Positions 57,727 through 64,000 of a DNA stretch of 64,000 nt are shown in pieces. The notes under the pieces are model-generated. The model saw only the letters and a list, made by a program, of their open reading frames with translations. It ran no database searches and was not told the DNA's origin. How positions within the stretch are numbered: the stretch's first letter is position 1; the number at the start of each line of letters is the position of its first letter. The DNA comes from Humulus lupulus (lineage: Eukaryota > Streptophyta > Magnoliopsida > Rosales > Cannabaceae), in the NCBI RefSeq assembly GCF_963169125.1, contig NC_084797.1, positions 97,489,868-97,553,867 on the forward strand, in the 5' to 3' direction. The translations under genes and the position numbers were made by a program.

Positions 57727-59952
57727 TGTTGGGAATTGTGCCCTGAAAGCATATGTAGTAGACATTGTTTTATGAAATAAATAAATGAATTGAATTTGTT
57801 ATGCATATATTTTATGGACTATATTATTCTGTGATAATATTATGTAAATATCAAAAAAATTCCTAAGTTCATATATGTGATCTCAAACACGTATTGGTAC
57901 GAGAGGATTGCGTTTGAGATAAATGAACTTGAATAGTTCGCAGTAAAATAAAGTTTTGGAATCTTTAGATTAATTACTGCAAGTACGGTCCACTAGTATT
58001 ATAAATACATGTGATCTAGATCCGGATCACTAGTGTGGTAGGACACTTTAGTGGAGGTGCTTTATATATTAGAGAATATATGGAACTAGACCAGATATGT
58101 TTATTAATACTTAGTTAAATACCGTTTCGAAGTATTAATTAAATATATCAACTGATGATCATATACAAATAGATCTTAATTTTGAAGTTACTATGAACTC
58201 ATGTTTATGTTATACGAGTTCTTTGATTCACTCGTTAGGGTCTGTCAGAATGATCAGGCTAGAAACCTTTGTTTTGGGAACTCATTAATGTAGATGGCTG
58301 GTGACATAGTATACAGATATGGAATCTATGCCTTCTCGCAAGAGATTGAATGATGGTTCTCTTAAGGATTGACTTTTGGGATTGAAAGGTTATTGAGCTC
58401 AAATTCATAATTTAGTTATGAATTAACCTTCACTAGTAAAGTCAATGGTACTTAAGGAAACAAGAGATAATTAAAAGGGTAAAACGGTAATTTTATTCCC
58501 GATTAATTATGAATCATTATTAGAGGGTCAATTTGTATGCAATGATTATATCAATGGACACTTTATAATTATAAAGTACTCAGTAAATGAAATGTCTACA
58601 ATTACAAGAGTGCAGTCTCATATTTATAGTGGAATAATAATGAGATTAATAAATTAAGATTATTTAATTAAAGAGTTTAATTAATAATCTCAAATTTATT
58701 GGAGCTTGGAATCATAGGTCCATAGGTCCCCATAGCGGCTCTATCAACACTATTCGAGGTAAGAGTTGATATGAAGGGAAAAATAATTTAAAGACATATT
58801 TAAGAAGAAATTTGTTCTTCAGGCCAAATATGCAATTATATGATAATGGTGATTAATTAATTAATTAATTAAAAATTAGTTGTAGTTAACAAAATTAATT
58901 AATATTTAATTATTGTATAATTTTCGAAATTATATTAAATAATTAAATTAATTTTGAAATTTAATTAAAAAATTAATTAATTATAATTTTTGAAATTATA
59001 ATAAATTAAATATTTATTTTCAAAAATATTGGATTTAATTAATTGGTAGAATTAATTAAATATCTTTATTTGAGTGGGAGATAATAATCTGATAAGTTCA
59101 AATTGGATTTGAATTTAAAAGATTAATATTTATTCAAATAATTAATTATATTTGATAATTAGTTAAAAATGTATTTAATTTAAATTTGAATTAGTTATCA
59201 GGTTGTTAGATCTTATCTGGCAAAGAAGTTTGAATAAATAATTAAAAAAAAATTGAAAAAACCAACATCCCTAAAAATAGGGATGCTACACGTGCACACA
59301 CAGTCCATGTACTGCTATTTTTAGGGATAGGATTTTCAATTTTATTTAATTAATAAATTAATGGATAATTCAAAAATTAGGTTTTGGATATTTTCTTTAA
59401 TAAAATAATTAATTAATTGAAAAGTAAATTGAAAGTTGGTTACAGATTTTTTTTTAATTTGAATATTTTCTTTTAAGTATGACTTATCAGAAGATAATTT
59501 AGATAACCAACCAATCTCAGAAAATTGAGAAGATTCACTCTGTGAAAAATAGAACGATAGTTTTCTCTCCCTGAAAAATAAAGAACTAATTTTCAGGCCT
59601 ATTATCTTGATCTCATGTGTTGAGTACATCAAGTAGAATCACAAATAAACTATCCTTCATTCTCTAAGTGCCCACACACTTCTTGAGGTGTAGAGAACGC
59701 TTTGGAAGATCTTGGTGTGAGTACCTGGGAACGGCTTGGATAGGAAGATCATTCTAAATACAAAAAGATAGCAAGGACAATTGATAGACTTCAAGAGGTA
59801 TGGATTATATTCTTAACTTGCTTATGATTAATGTATGTATATTAATGGATCCGCATATTTAAAGGTAGTTTAAATATGTTACAAAAAATTTGTTGTTCAA
59901 TGGGCCAACCCCACCACCTTTCCGCTGTGTATTAGGAAAATCGTTCCTAACA
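57727..59952 (+). repeat. Solo LTR of the Copia-A family
   Basis: It is 2226 bases, from TGTTGGGAATTGTGCCC to TCCTAACA, aligned end to end with the Copia-A LTRs at several percent difference. An ATCAA duplication flanks it and there is no internal region, so it is the product of LTR-LTR recombination. The hairpin seen at 6000-6037 is half lost here (about 59292-59315). Confidence 0.95.
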
Positions 59953-59957
59953 ATCAA
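59953..59957. repeat. Target-site duplication ATCAA of solo LTR A2 (right)
   Basis: It matches 57722-57726. Confidence 0.95.
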
Positions 59958-60406
59958 AAGATCCAATAAACATAAATAGGAGTTCATGAATACTCAGGAT
60001 TTAGTCTGATCTACAAATGATCATCTATTATGATAAGAATTAAATCTTTACGTCAAACGACAAGTTTATAAAGATAATTAATTCTCATCGGTCCTGTCAT
60101 ATATAATCTCTATTATATACAACATCTTTACTAAGATGTCTATCCACATAAGTAATCCAAATTTAGATTACTTGCATCTCGTATGCTCAGTAAACCGTAC
60201 TAGTAACCACTCATTAAAGATTCCTTACTTTAATATGTTACTGACTATTTTATTCATTATATATGATCTTGATTCTCTTGTACTAATAAAATATCATATT
60301 CTCATGAATGAATATGAAATTTTCTTGATATTAATATATAATTAATTCAAACAATAATTATAACATTCAAATATAATTACAAGCTTTTAGGGCATTAATC
60401 CTAACA

Positions 60407-60420
60407 ATCTCCCACTTGCC
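60407..60420 (-). other. Polypurine tract of Copia-B
   Basis: The minus strand reads GGCAAGTGGGAGAT next to the LTR start TGTTAGG, the same context as in Copia-A (12073-12086). Confidence 0.93.
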
Positions 60421-60421
60421 C

Positions 60422-61834
60422 TCAAAACAAGTGAGGCATCTCCCTTAATCTCATATTGCGCACGTGACCCATGAACGACTTTGCAGGAAGTGTCTTGGTT
60501 AACGAGTTAGCCAAGTTTTGTTTTGACACTATCTTCATAATAGTCACATCACCTCGGTGTACAATCTCTCTTACCAAATGGTATTTCCTTTTTATATGCT
60601 TCCCTCTCTTGTGGCTTCTCGGTTCTTTGGAATTAGCTACTGCTCCACTATTGTCACAGTACATTATTAGTGGCTTATCCATATCTGGAACAACTTCTAG
60701 ATCAGTGTAGAACTTTCTCAACCAAACTGCCTCCTTAGCTTCTTCACAAGCCGCTAAGTATTCACCTTCCATGGTTGAATCAGCTATGCTATATTGTTTA
60801 ATGCTTCTCCAGACAACAACTCCTCCACCAAGAGTGAACACTGACCCAGATGTCGATTTTCGATTGTCTTTGTTTGATTGGAAATCAGAATCAGTGTATC
60901 ATGTAGGGTTTAGCTCACCCCTTGAATATACCAGCATATAGTCTTTCATTCTCCTAAGATACTTGAGAATGTGCTTTACTGCAATCCAGTGTTCCAAACA
61001 AGGATTTGATTGATAATGACTTACAATCCAAACTGTGTAACATATGTTGGGCCTAGTACACAACATAGCATACATCAGACTCCCAACTGCTGAACCATAG
61101 GGATACTTTCTCATATCCTCTTCCTTCTGAGGTGTCTTAGGACATTGTTCCTTGGAGAGAGCAATTCCATGTTTGGTCGGTAACTGACCTTCTTGGAATT
61201 CTCCATAGAGAATCTTTTAAGCACCTTATCTATATACTTAGCCTGAGAAAGTGCCAAGAGCATGTTCTTCCTATCCCTGAGGATTTGGATTCCCAGAACA
61301 TAGCTCGCCTCACCCAAATCTTTCATTTGGAACTTTTTGTCTAACCACTTCTTCACATTTGACAATGTCTCTACATTGTTCCCAATGAGAAAAATGTCAT
61401 CAACGTAAAGAACTAAGAAAACCACCACTTTTCCTTTGATGTATTTATACACACATGCTTCGTCGACATTCTGTTTGAAGCCATATGTTTTAATTGTTTC
61501 ATCAAAAGTGATCTTTCAAGATCTAGATGCTTGCTTATATCCATAAATGAATTTAAGCAACTCACACACCTTTTGATCTTCCTCTTTCTTTATGAACCCT
61601 TCTGGTTGTACCATATAGATACTTTCATCAGATAGCCATTCAGAAATGATGTCTTGACGTCCATTTGCCATATCTCATAATCATTGACAGGAGCTATGGA
61701 TAAGAGGATACAAATGGATTTGAGCATGGCCACGGGAGAAAATGTATCTTCATAATCAACACCTTCTCTCTGAGTGTAACGTTTGGATACAAGCCTCGCT
61801 TTAAAAGTATATACTTTCCCATCTACATCTCTTT
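60422..61834 (-). pseudogene. Copia-B RT and RNase H
   Basis: The minus strand shows RT from the break at 61834. [24 protein letters not shown] text is readable in pieces, then YVDD at 61396-61407 in the open piece 61452-61111, which ends by frameshift. The piece 61114-60899 (YGSAVGSLMYAMLCTRPNIC) ends in a stop at 60899-60901, after which the same frame runs through RNase H (60841-60422: STMEGEYLAACEEAKEAVWL, then MYCDNSGAVANSKEP). The final stop lies next to the polypurine tract. Confidence 0.9.
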
Positions 61835-64000
61835 TGTAACGCCCTGGATAACCAAGGTCGTCACACTGTGTGTTTTAAATAGTGCAAGATTTGCTAATCA
61901 AGTCATTTAAATGAAAATGTGATCCTAGAATCATAAACAAGTTAGGGTTAAGATATTTTGGCCGTAAACAGACAATTTCTCATTAAAACAAATGTTTGGT
62001 ACATGGGATCCCAAAAACAGGGTTTAAAGGATAGATTTACAAAATTCCAAAAGTTATATACAATCAAGGCCACTATAATGGAAAAATACACATTTTAGGT
62101 TTCCGTCCCTGTACAATCCCTCGACTATGGCGGACGAGCAACTGAAAATGAACACCTCGCCCCCAGAGCTCTCCAACTCATGGTTGAACCATCTTACCCT
62201 TGCCATTACCTGCACCACATAGCACTGTGAGTCGAGGCCCAACAAGAAAACTATATAACATAGCATAAACAATCCAAACAATGAAATAATTCATAAGATA
62301 TTAACCAAATATTTATCAGGCCATAACAGGCACAAAATCAGCTAAGACAAGCAAAGAATCATCAGTCTATCATCCAGGTATTCTACAAGCCATCAACATC
62401 AGATTAAAAACAGTAAACACATTCATAATCAACAGTTTATCAAAATCATCATACAATACTCAGGGTCGACACACTTAGGCCGCACCCTCTGTTTAACCCA
62501 CTGACTCTGGCTCGCTTAGGCCGAGCCCAATGTTTAACTCAATGACTCCGACTCGCTTAGGTCGAGCTTAGTGATTATTTAGTTAACCTCAGCTACCAAT
62601 GGCCGAGCCACGTCCTGTGCGCAAATATTAGTTTCGGCACTCTTAGGCCGTTTATTTCATGCTCTCATGGCATATCATAATCATACAATAATTGTATTCA
62701 GTATATAGGGAGCCTTTAGTCCCATCACAACCACACAAAAGGGTGCAGTTTTCTTACCTTTACTTTTTGAGCGAAGAAGGTGAAATGGTTTCGAACACGC
62801 TCCTTAGCTCTGAGCCTTGACGATAAACCTAGTCACAAACCATAAATAGAACCCTCATTATAATTCGATTCTGTAAACCAACTTTGGGGCCAATCCTAAG
62901 CTCTCAGGGAGTCCAATTCCACCAAACGGGGTGGTAAAATCGACCCCTGAGCCCCTGGACAACAACTCAACAAAGTACCCAAAAATCAGGTTCTGGAGGC
63001 AGGGTAGCGCTACAACGCTACTAGAGGGGTGCTACAGCGCTACAGTCAGAAACCTAAGCCCCCCAGAAACGCAGCCTAGCGCTACAGCGCTCGCACCAGA
63101 AATGAAAATTTCTGGGTTTCTCCCTTCGAACTTTCCTGAGCCAAAGCTCCAAGAACTCACTCCAATCATCAATCAAACACAAAATTAAGTCCATAATTAC
63201 CCATATCTCATCCAAAACAACTTGATAACATCAAAAACTTGGCTAAAACCCTCACCAAACACAGAAATCAAAGCTGAGCTCTGAAGCTCAAGAACCCTAA
63301 CTAAAAACCAGAGAACTACTCAGAAGATTGAAGAAATCCTTACCTCAATGACAGCCAAACCCTTAGCCTCAATCCTCCAATCCTTGAGCTTAGATTCCCA
63401 GACTTCCCAGTTGATCAACTCAGCTCAATTCTATGCAAATAAACTAAGTTCATCAACTACTTTATACCCAGAAACCCAACAAAATTCAAGGATAAACTGA
63501 AGTTCTTACCTCAATTTGGAGCCCAACTTTCCAGCTTAATTCCCTTGTCATTACTTCAAAACTCACAGCACCAAATACTAGCCTAGGCTCCATTTGATTC
63601 ACAATTTCAAATTCAACAAGGGAGAGTAAGGTAGAGAGGAGAACGTGAGAGAGAGAAGGGGTGAGCTGAGAGAGAGTTTTCTTTTTCTTTCTTTCCTTCA
63701 ATATATCCACAGCTTTCTGTTATAATCTAGAAAGAAAGTCAGGTTATATCATCTAACAATCAAATGACCATTTTGCCCCTCCATATACTAATTAAACCTT
63801 TAGTTAATCTAAGGGTATAATGGTCATTGTTCCCAATTCCTGCTAATTCCTCAAATATTCCTAACATTTCCCAATTAATCCTATCTTCCAATTATTTACC
63901 CAACATCTAATAATTCCCAAATTATTCTCCCAAATTCCCAAAATACCCCAGGCTCTCCCCCGAGTTAGGTATAAATCCCCGCTGTGAATATTTCGCCAAT
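61835..64000 (-). repeat. Tekay-4 LTR (incomplete at window end)
   Basis: The plus strand begins TGTAACGCCCTGGATAACC in the middle of Copia-B RT. Its layout follows the Tekay-1 5' LTR: similar start, GGTCGCACC/CTCTGTTTA segment near 62460-62620, GC-rich cassette with AGCGCT words at 63003-63095, and the GAGAGAGAAGG and final CCCCGCTGTGAATATTTCGCC regions. The end should lie just right of the window. If the LTR is followed there by flanking Copia-B RT, it is a solo LTR; otherwise a full element lies beyond. Confidence 0.88.

Larger units (their letters stand above)
56176..60406 (-). repeat. Copia-B 3' LTR (about 2.0 kb plus nested solo LTR)
   Basis: In its own sense it starts TGTTAGGATTAATGCCC (60406) and ends ACCAACA (56176). 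Without the insert 57727-59952 and one ATCAA it is about 2.0 kb. It resembles the Copia-A LTR in layout (TGCCCT-AAAGC start, TTTGATTCACTCATTA segment) but not closely. A CACACACT...AGTGTGTGT hairpin lies at about 56811-56840. Confidence 0.88.
56176..61834 (-). mobile_element. Copia-B: Ty1/Copia element, truncated by Tekay-4 insertion
   Basis: A minus-strand relative of Copia-A: 3' LTR 56176-60406 (holding a Copia-A-type solo LTR), polypurine tract, RNase H and part of RT. Tekay-4's LTR interrupts RT at 61834/61835, so the rest is off the window. Its RNase H is very similar to that of Copia-A (for example IADSTMEGEYLAACEEAKEA). Frameshifts and a stop show decay. Confidence 0.9.

Overview
The window is repeat-dense nuclear DNA from a flowering plant, probably a eudicot (I cannot name the genus). 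It is AT-rich and built almost entirely of nested LTR retrotransposons of the Ty3/Gypsy chromovirus (Tekay-like) and Ty1/Copia groups. The evidence is TG...CA long terminal repeats, initiator-Met tRNA primer sites (TGGTATCAG), polypurine tracts, 5-bp target-site duplications (TSDs) and gag-pol domains in lineage order. I found no intact host gene, tRNA, rRNA, CRISPR array or bacterial-type operon.

Left cluster (1-25076). The oldest layer is a minus-strand SIRE/Tork-like Copia element (18052-25076; its left end is off the window). It has lost integrase and reverse transcriptase, and a solo LTR (22101-22671) sits in its gag. A minus-strand Tekay element (Tekay-1, 1-18051; left LTR cut by the window edge) is inserted in its 3' LTR. 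A young plus-strand Copia (Copia-A, 4439-14346, perfect CTTCA TSD) is inserted in the gag of Tekay-1. LTR divergence counted by eye falls in the order the nesting demands: about 7% (SIRE-like), about 5% (Tekay-1), under 2% (Copia-A).

Middle (25077-38749). A Mutator-like MITE with a perfect 10-bp TSD (25311-26040) is followed by a complete but decayed plus-strand Tekay element (Tekay-2, 26398-36046, ATAAA TSD). Next comes a decayed multi-exon-like coding fragment on the minus strand (36079-37620), the only coding-like sequence here I cannot assign to an LTR element. It abuts a fragment of a long-LTR family (LTR-C, 37629-38749).

Right cluster (38750-64000). Minus-strand Tekay-3 (38750 to beyond 56175) is interrupted twice. 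In its 3' LTR lies a 3.8-kb plus-strand solo LTR (family C, 40100-50723), which itself holds a nearly complete young minus-strand Copia (Copia-D, 41161-47939, AGATA TSD). In its 5' LTR lies minus-strand Copia-B (56176-61834), whose own 3' LTR holds a solo LTR of the Copia-A family (57727-59952, ATCAA TSD) and whose RT is broken by the LTR of Tekay-4 (61835 to the window end).

No element here looks autonomous. Copia-A has an intact integrase triad and RT motif but lacks most of gag and has two in-frame TGA codons. Copia-D has two in-frame stops and one frameshift. The most unusual signals are non-coding: arrays of short palindromes with changing but self-complementary arms in Tekay LTRs and leaders, a GC-rich cassette at one fixed LTR position built of different palindromic words in different Tekay copies, a near-perfect hairpin in Copia-A LTRs, and a tandem palindrome array in the Copia-D leader.
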